From Lentisphaera marina (GTDB lineage Bacteria; Verrucomicrobiota; Lentisphaeria; Lentisphaerales; Lentisphaeraceae), in contig NZ_JAQZZL010000001.1 of assembly GCF_028745505.1 (NCBI RefSeq), forward strand, positions 682,001 through 746,000: a DNA stretch of 64,000 nt, written 5' to 3'. Each line of letters opens with the position of its first letter. The stretch's first letter is position 1. The position numbers were made by a program, and so were the translations under genes. Under the pieces are notes generated by a model, which was given only the letters and a program-made list of their open reading frames with translations, searched no databases and had not been told where the DNA came from. Positions 9,262-19,131 of the stretch are shown piece by piece.

Positions 9262-9846
9262 ATGAAAAAATGTATAGTTACAATATTGATCAGTCTTGTG
9301 GTTTCTTTCACAGTTTCGGCAGAACTCATTAAAGATGGGAAATTTTTAGAGCAGAGTGCATACTGGAAGCTTGATAAAGGTAGTGAATATAAAAATATAG
9401 AGCCCCAGTTTCAAAAATCCTTTCGGATAAAAACTACACAGAAATCAGAACGTCAATACTTGATGTTGGGCACAGTTGTACAGGCAAAAGATGGTGTGGC
9501 TTATCGCTTGAATTTCAGTCTGAGGGCGAAAGGAAAAGGAGATCTTTGGGTCGCTTTAAGAACAGCTTGGAAAAAGCCGAAACCAGTTACGAAACATAAA
9601 AGAGAAAGTATAGGTTTAATTGCTAAATTTTCATACCAGCCTCAATGGCAAAATTACGAGGCGTATTTTATTTCTGGAAAGAATCCGGATTTAGCCATTT
9701 TTAATAAAAAATTGTTTTTATTATTAGGTGAATTCAATGGAGAAGTAGAGTTCAAAGATGTTTCTCTCAAAGAGATCCCTTCTATACCACCAGAGATTAA
9801 AGTAGGTAAAAATGGACATCTAGCTATAGTTAATATGAGTATTTAA
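9262..9846 (+). CDS. secreted beta-sandwich protein, carbohydrate-binding-like
   Basis: This 194-residue protein has a signal peptide (residues 1-20, ILISLVVSFTVSA). Its body looks like a CBM4/9-type jelly roll: LIKDGKF near the start, YRLNFSLRAKGKGDLWVALR in the middle and GEVEFKDVSLKEI near the end. This pattern (substance lost, alternating strands, a final VxFxDVSL) is typical of carbohydrate-binding modules, but I see no catalytic domain. It follows the pseudopilin by 29 bp with GAGAG before the ATG, so the two are probably cotranscribed. The ligand is unknown. Confidence 0.6.
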   Translation: MKKCIVTILISLVVSFTVSAELIKDGKFLEQSAYWKLDKGSEYKNIEPQFQKSFRIKTTQKSERQYLMLGTVVQAKDGVAYRLNFSLRAKGKGDLWVALRTAWKKPKPVTKHKRESIGLIAKFSYQPQWQNYEAYFISGKNPDLAIFNKKLFLLLGEFNGEVEFKDVSLKEIPSIPPEIKVGKNGHLAIVNMSI

Positions 9847-9918
9847 TAAATGGATCAAAATTTATGAACTTTAGTTACGTTGGCCATTTATTTAAATCAG
9901 TAGAAAAAGGAAGTTAAT

Positions 9919-10827
9919 TTGAAACAGTACTTAATAGTCATTGCATTATTCCTCTGTAGTTATTCTGCTTTAGCTGAATCGAAAAATGTAAAGAATCCTT
10001 GGGCTTATCTAGATAATGGCACGGTGCGTATTGGTATTGACCGCTCACGCGGCGGCTGTATCGGGTTCTTTGGGCAGAGTAAAACTCAGCGCAATCTACT
10101 CAATCACTTCGATGAAGGGCGTTTTGTACAGCAATCTTATTACGGTGATAAAGATGGCTCCAACTGGAATGGCAAGCCATGGATTTATAATCCGGTACAA
10201 GGCGGTAGTTGGGATAAGCAGCCATCGCGTTTACTTGATTTTAAAGTGAATCAAAAAGATAATAGTTTGTATTCCAAAGTGGAACCACGGCGCTGGTCGA
10301 GTGCTAAGCCTTGTCCAGAAGCGATTATGGAACAGCAGATTAAACTCAAGGATAATATTGCCTGTATCACTTTTACTATGAATTACAGTGGTGAAGATCA
10401 TAAGAAGAAACGCCACCAGGAAATGCCTGCAGTATTTATTGATGGTGAGTTAAAGAATTTTTATTACAGTAAAGAAGGCAAGCTGGTTCAAGTAGATCCA
10501 AGAATCTTGGCAGAGAACGGTAAGCCTGGGAAAAGTGGCTTAGAGTTGGGGAAATCTACATCTGAATGGCTTGCCTATGTCGATGAGAATAAATGGGGCG
10601 TTGGAATTTATACTCCAGGAACGACAGACTTTACAGTTTATAGAGCTTTGGGAAACGGCACGACCGGCCCCGATGGCTCGGCGTGTTCATACGTTGCTCC
10701 ACTGCGTACCTTTACGCTAAAAAAGGGGCTCAAAGTTGAGTACACAGTTTATATGACCATTGGTTCTCTCAAGCAGATAAAAAGTCGTTTTGAAAAGCTA
10801 AAGACCAAACAAAAACATTTAAAATAG
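9919..10827 (+). CDS. secreted protein of unknown function
   Basis: The start is TTG at 9919 (ribosome-binding site AAAGGAAG), giving 302 residues with signal peptide LIVIALFLCSYSALA. I do not recognise the family. The chain is rich in Trp, Tyr and Gly and begins with a segment like mutarotase-type beta-sandwiches (LDNGTVRIGIDRSRGGCIG). It contains WLAYVDENKWGVGIYTPG, which reads like the scaffold of a carbohydrate-active beta-sandwich. The C-terminal tail is Lys-rich. It lies 72 bp after the binding-domain protein. A role in polysaccharide recognition or cleavage is inference from context only. Confidence 0.65.
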   Translation: MKQYLIVIALFLCSYSALAESKNVKNPWAYLDNGTVRIGIDRSRGGCIGFFGQSKTQRNLLNHFDEGRFVQQSYYGDKDGSNWNGKPWIYNPVQGGSWDKQPSRLLDFKVNQKDNSLYSKVEPRRWSSAKPCPEAIMEQQIKLKDNIACITFTMNYSGEDHKKKRHQEMPAVFIDGELKNFYYSKEGKLVQVDPRILAENGKPGKSGLELGKSTSEWLAYVDENKWGVGIYTPGTTDFTVYRALGNGTTGPDGSACSYVAPLRTFTLKKGLKVEYTVYMTIGSLKQIKSRFEKLKTKQKHLK

Positions 10828-11043
10828 TCACAAACATTATTTTAAATTAGCTCGAGCGTGATTTTACTCGCTTTAATACTTTCGTGACTTTGTAGTGAAT
10901 AAATATCATTTATTTACAAACTTTGTTATGTGAAAAAATTATCACAATAAACTCAGATAAAGTCTGAACCTACTGATACAGACTTATAAGATTTTTTGAA
11001 AATCATAATAGAAAATAATAAATTAATAAAAGAAGAGACCTCC

Positions 11044-14000
11044 ATGAAATGGTTTAAAAATGTAATTTGTTTAGTGGCCTTATCCGGCTCCTTAGTAGGT
11101 GCGCAACTAGAGTTAAAAGATGGCGACCGTGTTGCTTTAGTAGGTGGTACTTTTGTTGAACGAGAGGCTGAGCAAGGCTTCATAGAAACGTATCTAACCT
11201 TAGCGAATCGAGATAAGGAGATACAATTCCGCAACTTTGGTTGGTCGGCCGATACGGTCCGAGGCGATTCGCGTGGCTACTTTAAAGTGGCAGAAGGCTA
11301 TGGCTTACTATTACAAAAAGTCAGCAATAGCAAGCCAAGCGCTATTGTCCTTACTTATGGAGCCAATGCGTCTTGGTCCGGCAAAGCAGGTCTACAGTCA
11401 TTTATAAAAAATTATAGTGCTCTGATTAATGATTTAAAGATACGCACAAAAGCTCGAATAATCCTTATGAGTACACCGCGTCAAGAAAACCTTGGAGCGC
11501 CTTACCCCAAGCCGCTAAAACATAATAAAAATCAACAGCTGTATTTCTCTGCCGTTGCTCAATTGGCTCAGCGACAGGGCTTGGATTTCATTGACCTCTT
11601 TAATGAACTTGGAGATGTGACAGGTCTGACGTCAAACTCAATACACCTCAATGAAGACGGCTATCGTAAAGTAGCCGAGGTTTTGAGTGGATTAAAGAAA
11701 TCACATTCACAAGTCATTACAAAAACAGGGCTTAAGCCGGGTAAATACAAGCTTCAGGCCAAGGGGCGTACTTTAATTTTAGCTGATGCTAAAACCTTTG
11801 CTAAAGGTATTGAGATCCATGGACTTAAGCTACATGAACGTCTTCTTCAAAAAGAAATCTTAGAAAAAAATGAGCAATTTTTCCATTCATGGAGACCTCA
11901 AAACACGACTTATCTCTTCGATTTCAGAAAGCATGAGCAAGGACAAAATGGTAAGGAAATCAAAGAATTTCTTACTTACATTGATAAGCACGAAGAAAAG
12001 ATTCAGCAATTAAAAAATCTAGAAGATATTTCTTACGAAATTGTTCCTCAGATCATGCCCGTACTAAGTGCAAAGAGAACAGGTGAAGAACTTATCTTAT
12101 CGGCTGACGATGAACTCAAAACTTTTACTCTTCCCGAGGATCTAGAGCTCAATTTATTTGCAGCCGAACCGATGATTATTAATCCCACGAATATGAATTG
12201 GGATAATGAAGGGCGCCTTTGGGTGGCTTGTGCGCCGGGCTATCCACAAATTAAGCCAGGTCACATGGCGAGTGATCAGATCGTCGTTTTAGAAGACACT
12301 AATAATGACGGTAAAGCCGACAAGCGCCACGTGTTTGTGGATAATGTACTTATACCCACTGCAGTATTGCCTGGTAATGGTGGTGTCTATGTCGCAAACT
12401 CTACAGAAATTGTACATTACAAAGATACTGATGGCGATATGAAAGCTGACAGCAAAAAGGTCATCATGTCGGGATTTGGTACTGAAGATACACATCATAT
12501 CATTCATACACCTCAATGGGGTCAAGATGGTATGCTTTACTTCAGCCAATCGGTTTACATTCACAGCCATATTGAAACACCTTGGGGAGTTAAACGTCTG
12601 ATGGCGGGGGGAATTTGGCAGTACAACCCTCATACAGAGAAATTAAAAGTTTATTCGAGAGGTCTAATTAATGCTTGGGGTTTTAGTATCGATAAATACG
12701 GACAAACCTTTGCGACTGATGGTGCGGGTAATCAGGGTATTAACTACCTCTTCCCCGATGTTGCCCAGCTAACCGCTCACGGTACAAACCACCTCTATCC
12801 AGGACTCAATCCAGGTCAGCCTAAGCACTGTGGTTTAGAAATTATTTCAGGAAATCATTTTCCTGAAAAATATCAGGGGCTCCTTGTGACTAATGACTTT
12901 CGCGGGCATCGCATAAATACATTTAGACTTAAAGAAAATGGTAGTGCTTTTATATCTAGACAAGAAGGAGACTTGATGTCCACCGGCTCAGGGAAAATTG
13001 ACTTCGATGGTAAAGATGGTGGCTTTCGTCCCGTGGATGTAAAAATGGGCCCCGATGGCGCGCTTTATATTGCGGATTGGTCAAATATTATTATTCAGCA
13101 TGGGGAAGTAGATTTTCGTGATGCGCGTCGTGATCAGAGTCATGGTCGTATTTGGCGCATAACTGCTAAGGACAAGGCTCTATCAACTAAGCCCTTGATT
13201 GCTCAGGCTTCTACTGAACAATTGCTCGCAAATTTAAAATCTGACGATCGCTACACAATCGATAAAAGTAAGCGTGAACTGATTGAGCGTGGAGCTCAGG
13301 AAGTTATTCCAAAACTGAATCAGTTTTTGTCTCAAGAACAAAGTGATTATACTAAGTTGCAAGCGCTCTGGTTGCGCGTTGGTTTAAACACACCCGATAA
13401 TCAACTACTCAAAGAGATGCTCGCTGTTAAAGATTATCGTATTCGTGCTGCTGTAATTCGAATAGCGGCGCAACAATATCTAGAGATGGCGGGCTTAATT
13501 GATTCATTCAAAATCTCAATCAAAGATGATTCACCAATTGTCCGATTGGAAACAGTTAATGCCTTACGCCTTATACAATCTACTCAATCAGTTGAAGTTG
13601 CATTGCAAGCACTTGATAGTGAGCTCGATAAAACCATTGATTACGCACTAGTACTCAACGTAAGAACAATGATGGATCATTGGATCGGAAAAACACTTTT
13701 TAATGGCAATAGTAAGCACCTAACTTATGCTGTTAACGCTAGTCGTAATCCTAAAGCTTTGCTGGCCTTGTACCAGGCCTATAAAGCTGGTGAAATCCCT
13801 ACTAAAAATCAAGATGATGTACTGCGTTTGATCGGTGAACTCGGCAATCACCAACAAGTCACAGAGCTCTATAATTTGGCGATGATGCAAAATACGAGTC
13901 CTACTAGTCGAAAAGTTATCTTACAGTCATTGCTTAAGACTAGCCAATCACGTGGAATTAAACCACAATTGAATTTCGATGGGCTAGGAAAATACCTAAG

Positions 14001-15375
14001 CGATAAGCAATTAAGTTCCGTAATTAGCCAATTAATTGGTGAGTGGCAGATTGTTAGCTTGGTTCCACAGCTGGCACCTTCAGCCTTACAGGGTGAGGAT
14101 GCAAGCCTTACTGCTCTCGCAAAAATCAAAAGTCCTAAATCCGAGCAAGTTCTCTTGTCAGTGATTGAGAAAAATAAATCTACTCAAATTTCCGTCAAAG
14201 CGATTGCTGCACTTGCTTCTATTAATATGAAAAGTTCGGTGGAGCATAGTCTCGCAGCCTTTGAGCATGCTAGTGCTGATCTGGATTATGGACCTATTTT
14301 TGAAGTCATTCTTAAAGATAAAGAAGGTCCGGCTATTCTTAGTCATGCTCTCAAAGGTAGGAAGATAAATGCTGCAGTGGCTCTCCTCGGTGTACAAAGA
14401 GCCAATATGGGCGGTCGTGATTTAAGCCAACTCATTTTGAGCCTCAGTAAAGCTGGTGAACTCAAGCCCATGAAGCATACTCTGAGTCCCCAAGAATTGC
14501 TCGCCATGGTGAAAGCTGTACGCGAAAAAGGCAATCCACATTTGGGAGAAAATATTTATCGAAAGCAATCCATTGCCTGTATTAACTGCCATGCCATTGG
14601 CGGTGCGGGACCGAAGATTGGGCCCGACCTCATTAGTATTGGAGCATCGGCCCCGGTGGATTACTTGATTGAATCCATTCTTCAGCCCAGTAAAAAAATC
14701 AAAGAGGGCTACCATATGACAATGGTGTCTACTAAAGATGGTCAAATGATTGCGGGTTCGCAGGTGTCTGCTAATAAAGAGCAGGTGCTTATTCGCGATG
14801 CGCTTGGTAATATTACTAAAATTCCGACCAGAAATATAAAACGTAAAGAGGTCAACCCCATGTCAATGATGCCACCTGGTCTCGCTAGTTCACTTAGTGA
14901 AGAGGAGTTCATTCACTTGATTGCCTTCCTTTCTGAACTTGGTAAAGAGGGCGATTTTAAAATGTCACCTAAACGTACAATTCGTTCTTTTGGTACGACC
15001 GGTGAGGCGATCAATAAACGCACTTGGAACAAACTTAAAACACTTAGTTTTAATAATAATTACGCCAAAGTAGATGGGACTATTCCACTTAAAGATAAGT
15101 CTATGTTTCCAAGTTCTACACCCGTGATTAAATTTGATTTAGAAGTGATCAAGAAGGGGCAACTAACACTTCAATTCTCAACTATTGAAGACTTAAACGC
15201 CTTTAAAATAAACCGTGAAAAACTGAAGGTAGATCCAGTTAATAAAACAGCTTCAATTGAAGTCGATAAAGGTAAAACGAGTATCATTATTTTACTCAAT
15301 AAAAGCTTTAAAGAAGATGACTTAAAAATTGCTATACTGGAAAACAAAACCACGGCCTTAGTGAAATTAAATTAA
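11044..15375 (+). CDS. large secreted PVC-type haem-binding protein: SGNH-like, propeller, HEAT, cytochrome c
   Basis: I place the start at 11044 (signal peptide WFKNVICLVALSGSLVGA), not at the upstream ATG at 10996, giving 1443 residues. Domain order is: SGNH/GDSL-like (about 20-230); a small beta segment; a PVC-type membrane-bound dehydrogenase propeller (TIGR02604-like, about 380-730, starting FTLPEDLELNLFAAEP); HEAT-like helical repeats (about 735-1120); and a TIGR02603-type cytochrome domain with C-I-N-C-H near residue 1178. The SGNH domain is degenerate: the catalytic GDS block reads VGGTFVE, and the DxxH block reads SNSIH. The likely role is periplasmic or surface oxidation of a sugar-like substrate. 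It stands alone, with 216 bp before it. Confidence 0.85.
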   Translation: MKWFKNVICLVALSGSLVGAQLELKDGDRVALVGGTFVEREAEQGFIETYLTLANRDKEIQFRNFGWSADTVRGDSRGYFKVAEGYGLLLQKVSNSKPSAIVLTYGANASWSGKAGLQSFIKNYSALINDLKIRTKARIILMSTPRQENLGAPYPKPLKHNKNQQLYFSAVAQLAQRQGLDFIDLFNELGDVTGLTSNSIHLNEDGYRKVAEVLSGLKKSHSQVITKTGLKPGKYKLQAKGRTLILADAKTFAKGIEIHGLKLHERLLQKEILEKNEQFFHSWRPQNTTYLFDFRKHEQGQNGKEIKEFLTYIDKHEEKIQQLKNLEDISYEIVPQIMPVLSAKRTGEELILSADDELKTFTLPEDLELNLFAAEPMIINPTNMNWDNEGRLWVACAPGYPQIKPGHMASDQIVVLEDTNNDGKADKRHVFVDNVLIPTAVLPGNGGVYVANSTEIVHYKDTDGDMKADSKKVIMSGFGTEDTHHIIHTPQWGQDGMLYFSQSVYIHSHIETPWGVKRLMAGGIWQYNPHTEKLKVYSRGLINAWGFSIDKYGQTFATDGAGNQGINYLFPDVAQLTAHGTNHLYPGLNPGQPKHCGLEIISGNHFPEKYQGLLVTNDFRGHRINTFRLKENGSAFISRQEGDLMSTGSGKIDFDGKDGGFRPVDVKMGPDGALYIADWSNIIIQHGEVDFRDARRDQSHGRIWRITAKDKALSTKPLIAQASTEQLLANLKSDDRYTIDKSKRELIERGAQEVIPKLNQFLSQEQSDYTKLQALWLRVGLNTPDNQLLKEMLAVKDYRIRAAVIRIAAQQYLEMAGLIDSFKISIKDDSPIVRLETVNALRLIQSTQSVEVALQALDSELDKTIDYALVLNVRTMMDHWIGKTLFNGNSKHLTYAVNASRNPKALLALYQAYKAGEIPTKNQDDVLRLIGELGNHQQVTELYNLAMMQNTSPTSRKVILQSLLKTSQSRGIKPQLNFDGLGKYLSDKQLSSVISQLIGEWQIVSLVPQLAPSALQGEDASLTALAKIKSPKSEQVLLSVIEKNKSTQISVKAIAALASINMKSSVEHSLAAFEHASADLDYGPIFEVILKDKEGPAILSHALKGRKINAAVALLGVQRANMGGRDLSQLILSLSKAGELKPMKHTLSPQELLAMVKAVREKGNPHLGENIYRKQSIACINCHAIGGAGPKIGPDLISIGASAPVDYLIESILQPSKKIKEGYHMTMVSTKDGQMIAGSQVSANKEQVLIRDALGNITKIPTRNIKRKEVNPMSMMPPGLASSLSEEEFIHLIAFLSELGKEGDFKMSPKRTIRSFGTTGEAINKRTWNKLKTLSFNNNYAKVDGTIPLKDKSMFPSSTPVIKFDLEVIKKGQLTLQFSTIEDLNAFKINREKLKVDPVNKTASIEVDKGKTSIIILLNKSFKEDDLKIAILENKTTALVKLN

Positions 15376-15385
15376 TCAGTTCCAT

Positions 15386-15405
15386 GGTCCTCAGTTTTGA
15401 GGCCC
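15386..15405 (+). terminator. hairpin after the large cytochrome gene
   Basis: GG-T-CCTCA-GTTT-TGAGG-C-CC forms a 7-bp stem with one mismatch, 10 bp after the stop at 15375. There is no clear T-run after it, so termination is uncertain. Confidence 0.35.
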
Positions 15406-15611
15406 TTGTTAGAACTTGCGCTAAAATTATGAACAATCATCCAAAGAATTTCAGCAAAAGTAAACATCATAAGATACTTCTGTTATAAGACTTAATACTA
15501 AGCAAAAGAGACGCAGTATCATTAAAATCAATACGGGCTATCTCTATTTCATTATCGCAGTATGAACTTGACGCGGTCCATTCATAAAACTAAATATTTA
15601 GAGGCATAAAA

Positions 15612-16907
15612 ATGTATAAACAATTTCTTCTTATCTGTACTATCTTTGCACTACTTTCTTGTTCATCAAAACAAGTAGAACCGACTGATGGAAGCGTTCG
15701 CATTACTGATATAAACAAGGAATCCCCAGCGACCGGATCGGAGCAAGCCGCACATCTTGCCAACGAAAGGATGATCCTGTCGGGCGATACATCTGCCGTA
15801 AAGGGATCAAGCATCTTCGATAGCCAGAAGGGCCTCTTCAAGCTGTCACCGGATGGAAAGAAACTGTTATTCTACCGCGCGGAGCCTGCGGAGGAGAATG
15901 GTCACAAGGGAGTAGTCAGGCTGGTGCTGCGGGACCTGACGGACGGGAGCGAGACGCTCTTGCCGTTTCCCGCACTTCCCAAGCAACTGGTCCAATACCT
16001 CCCCATGATGTCGTTCTCAAATAATCCTTTCGACAAAACAGGCACCAAAATTGTGATGGGAGTCGGAATCGATACGGACGAAAACGGCATATTCGATGCT
16101 CAGACCGAAAAGATGCAGGCGGTTGTGTTCGACTTCACAACTTCCAAAACAACGAATCTCTCCGCGACGGGATCATTCGTCACGGCCAGCTATGACAACA
16201 CTGGTGACCGATATATCGTGTCTGCCATCGACCAGGGCGAACACGACAAGATACACCCGGGCGAACACGACAAGATACGCTTGCTTCTCGCCGACACGGA
16301 CCAGCTCAATTGGCAGGAACATGTTTTATCAGGCTATCCACGAGCCATCTCGCCCTGCACCGACCTAATCATGCTCCTAAAGGCATCAGAAGTGCATGGC
16401 CGTGAGCTCCCTACCGATCTCCTCTTGTATAACACCAGAGAGCGCAAGGAAACCGCAACGCTGCCGGCGTTCAATAAGATCGGCGCATTGTCACTGTATA
16501 CATACGTCTTTGTTCCGCAGTGGACGGCATCGGGCGAACACCTCCACTACATCGACGTCTTCGGTTTTCCCTATGACCCGCGGCATGGAACAAGAATCTG
16601 GGAACGGGATTCGCAAGCCGTTATCAAGGACCTGCCAAACGTTGTCCCCATTGGCCCCGGCCCCACCAAGTCGTCCCTGGTCCTTGTGCGTGTGGACGAG
16701 GTAAAAGAAAGTGGCAGTAGGGTGATTGGGATCGTGGTGCATGACGCATCCAACAACCAAACGTGGGAAATCCCCCTGCCGGATACCCGCATCCTCGGAA
16801 CGCACGGCAGTCACGTGATTTACACAAGAAAGGACAAGGCTGGCAAGGAAGCCGTATACATGGCGAAGATCGTGCTGCCGAAAGCCACATCCGCTTTGCC
16901 TGAATAA
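15612..16907 (+). CDS. lipoprotein with propeller-like body, GC-rich and probably acquired
   Basis: This 431-residue protein has a lipoprotein signal (LLICTIFALLSC; acylated Cys17). The body looks like a TolB/WD-type beta-propeller: LSPDGKKLLFYRAE, FDKTGTKIVMGVG and VPQWTASGEHLHYID repeat the pattern of a blade ending. I do not recognise a specific family. Base use is striking. The signal-peptide codons are AT-rich like the neighbours, while from about 15.70 kb the sequence becomes GC-rich with many C/G third positions. A 24-bp tandem duplication at 16235-16278 adds an extra GEHDKI unit. Recent horizontal transfer or fusion to a local signal peptide is likely. Confidence 0.7.
   Translation: MYKQFLLICTIFALLSCSSKQVEPTDGSVRITDINKESPATGSEQAAHLANERMILSGDTSAVKGSSIFDSQKGLFKLSPDGKKLLFYRAEPAEENGHKGVVRLVLRDLTDGSETLLPFPALPKQLVQYLPMMSFSNNPFDKTGTKIVMGVGIDTDENGIFDAQTEKMQAVVFDFTTSKTTNLSATGSFVTASYDNTGDRYIVSAIDQGEHDKIHPGEHDKIRLLLADTDQLNWQEHVLSGYPRAISPCTDLIMLLKASEVHGRELPTDLLLYNTRERKETATLPAFNKIGALSLYTYVFVPQWTASGEHLHYIDVFGFPYDPRHGTRIWERDSQAVIKDLPNVVPIGPGPTKSSLVLVRVDEVKESGSRVIGIVVHDASNNQTWEIPLPDTRILGTHGSHVIYTRKDKAGKEAVYMAKIVLPKATSALPE
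16235..16278 (+). repeat. in-frame tandem duplication
   Basis: GGGCGAACACGACAAGATAC occurs at 16235-16254 and again at 16259-16278, with a 24-bp period. It encodes two copies of GEHDKI spaced by eight residues. Confidence 0.85.
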
Positions 16908-17198
16908 CATACACGGGACACGGGCTTGCCTAATCAGGTCCGTAGCTAGGTGATCGACGGGTTTATTGGCGAGCCAAGAAGAGCCAGAATATGCTGATGA
17001 CCAACGGGAACGCGCCAGGGCTAACAAAGAGTCGCGCTGATATTCTCGCCTAGGCTCGAAAACAGGTAAACTCAGACGTTCTGTAGGAATAATAATAAAT
17101 ATTTTTTTTTTGAGTAAAACGAATCTAAAAAAACACATCTCCAAAGACTCAATAATTCATCGATCATTACAAGAAAATACGAAACATAAATCAATGGG
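16908..17198. other. non-coding stretch between lipoprotein gene and group II intron
   Basis: The first 160 bp keep the GC-rich composition of the lipoprotein gene and hold no frame I recognise. Composition drops sharply near 17,070 to AT-rich sequence with a run of T at 17,101-17,111. The GC-rich edge may be the far boundary of the acquired segment. Confidence 0.5.
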
Positions 17199-17752
17199 TT
17201 CACACCCCAGGCTAGAAGGTTTCATGGCGATGCCATGTAAAACGAATCCCAAAGGGATGGCATAGTACGCCTATGCGTACACAACATCAGCGAGGTGAAA
17301 GACCTCGTCAGGGTTGGCCGTTAGCCCTGTAGTCGAAGCCAACTGCGTCGTTGTGAGACGGGGTGGGTAGTAGGGCCGAGATGAAATACCAGTCCGTAGG
17401 ATGACGAACACGATTCGGCCGGTTAGGGTGTCGAGCCCGCTATGTCATGGCGAAGACCAGAGAGTGGGTGGAAGAGCTGCGTAGCCTGAGGGCGAAGTAA
17501 GCCAACTGCTCAAGCTGTACACGCTGAAGAAAGGCGGAAAGAAAAGCGATGTATAGACGCTGACAGGTGATTGGTGATGGAATGGTGTGAAGGTGTTGTG
17601 GATCAAGTAGGGAGACCTGTGTGGGCAGTACGGATGAATCCGCCACGCAGGAGTCAGAGCCCCCATAGTAGCGATGAAGGTGGTGAAAGCCACTGGAGCA
17701 AAGGGGGGCAGGAAGGTGAAACTGAGAAGAAAAGAGTAGAAGGAATGTAAGA

Positions 17753-19093
17753 ATGTCAGAAATGGCTAAACAAATATTAGGACGAGATGAACGCTTTGTT
17801 GAAATACAAGCGTGGGCGTCACCTTCTGTCTGGACGGATCAGATGCTGAAAACTCTTCATAGAGGAGTTGAAAAAGGCAAGTGGTACAGCTTATCAGATA
17901 AGCTGATGCGTAAGAATAATATTATGGAGGCTTGGGAGAAAGTGTGTTCAAATAAGGGCAAACATGGAGTGGACATGGTATCAATCGAGCGCTACGAATC
18001 AGAGCTGGAGCATAATAATGCTAAGCTTCTCGAAGAACTGCAAGATGGAAGGTATGATCCCCGTGCAGTGCGCCGAGTGGAAATCCCAAAAGGTGATGGT
18101 CGAAAGACCAGACCTCTGGGAATACCCACAGTGCGTGATCGAGTAGTTCAAACAGCTCTGAAACATGTGATAGAGCCGATATTCGATATCGACTTCTCGC
18201 CCTACAGTTTTGGATTTCGTCCAAAGCTGGGTTGCAAGGATGCACTTAGACGAGTGAATGAATTGTTAAAGCAGGGCTATCTCTATGTTATGGATGCCGA
18301 CATCCAAAGCTACTTCGATACTATACCACATGAGAAACTCATGAGTCGAGTCAAGGAAAAGATCATTGATGGTAAAATTCTTGATCTGATCGAACAATTC
18401 CTCAAAGCCAATATCTTTGATGGTCTCAAACATTGGGAACCTGAAGAAGGTACACCGCAGGGAGGAATTATCAGTCCTCTGTTAGCAAATATCTATCTTG
18501 ATCCCTTTGATCACAAGATGACCGAGGCTGGATTCGAGATAGTGCGCTATGCAGACGATTTCCTGATCATGTGTAAAAGTAAAGAATCAGCCAAAAGGGC
18601 ATTGCGCAAAACGCGAAGGTGGATGAAAGCCAATGGGCTGAAACTTCATCCAGAAAAAACGCGAATTGCCGACATGACAGAGAAGTGCGAGTACTTCGAG
18701 TTTCTCGGATACCATTTCGAGAGAACGCGAAATACACATCGCATTAAACGTTGGCCAAGGAAGCAGAGTCTGAAGAAATGCAAAGATGCCATACGCAAGA
18801 AAACGAGGAGAAGCAATAAGGACTCAATAGAGGACATAATTGCTTACCTTCGGCCAAATCTTGTCGGATGGTATCAATACTTCAAGCACTCCACTGTGTA
18901 TGCAATGCGAGGGATAGATGAATTTACACGCAGAAGACTGCGCAGCATTATAGCCAAATATAATCGCAAGAGAGGTTCTCATCGCATGATTGATACTCGT
19001 AAATACAATAAAGCCTACTTTACAGATCTAGGCTTCTTTTCACTGGAAGAAGCCTGGAAACTGGAATTTCAGTCTCTTCGGAGTAAGCACTGA
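17753..19093 (+). CDS. group II intron reverse transcriptase/maturase
   Basis: This 446-residue protein reverse-transcribes and helps splice the intron. It shows RT blocks in order: IPKGDGRKTRPLGIPTVRDR, FDIDFSPYSFGFRP, YVMDADIQSYFDTIPHEKL, GTPQGGIISPLLANIYLD and the catalytic YADD (about residues 265-268). It then has a maturase X domain (IEDIIAYLRPNLVGWYQYFKHST). No C-terminal HNH endonuclease follows, so retrohoming would rely on a replication-linked route. The ATG at 17753 is preceded by AGAAGGAATG. The gene appears intact. Confidence 0.92.
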   Translation: MSEMAKQILGRDERFVEIQAWASPSVWTDQMLKTLHRGVEKGKWYSLSDKLMRKNNIMEAWEKVCSNKGKHGVDMVSIERYESELEHNNAKLLEELQDGRYDPRAVRRVEIPKGDGRKTRPLGIPTVRDRVVQTALKHVIEPIFDIDFSPYSFGFRPKLGCKDALRRVNELLKQGYLYVMDADIQSYFDTIPHEKLMSRVKEKIIDGKILDLIEQFLKANIFDGLKHWEPEEGTPQGGIISPLLANIYLDPFDHKMTEAGFEIVRYADDFLIMCKSKESAKRALRKTRRWMKANGLKLHPEKTRIADMTEKCEYFEFLGYHFERTRNTHRIKRWPRKQSLKKCKDAIRKKTRRSNKDSIEDIIAYLRPNLVGWYQYFKHSTVYAMRGIDEFTRRRLRSIIAKYNRKRGSHRMIDTRKYNKAYFTDLGFFSLEEAWKLEFQSLRSKH

Positions 19094-19098
19094 CTGGA

Positions 19099-19131
19099 GA
19101 GCCGTATGCGGGAGAACCGCACGTACGGTTC
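19099..19131 (+). ncRNA. group II intron domain V
   Basis: GAGCCGTATGCGGG, a GAGA-type loop region, and CCGCACGTACGGTTC form the 34-nt-class catalytic hairpin. It begins 5 bp after the maturase stop. The following pairing GGAGACTCC/GGAGTCTTCC to 19173 is domain VI. Confidence 0.88.

Noticed and set aside
10996..11043. Upstream start for the large cytochrome protein.
   Set aside because: The extra 16 residues are charged and hide the signal peptide that begins exactly at 11044.
16491..17144. Minus-strand open frame of 217 residues in the GC-rich region.
   Set aside because: High GC lengthens chance frames; it is antisense to the lipoprotein gene and shows no domain or signal peptide.
17440..17693. 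Two minus-strand open frames near the 5' part of the group II intron.
   Set aside because: They lie across the structured RNA domain and have no start context or recognisable motif.
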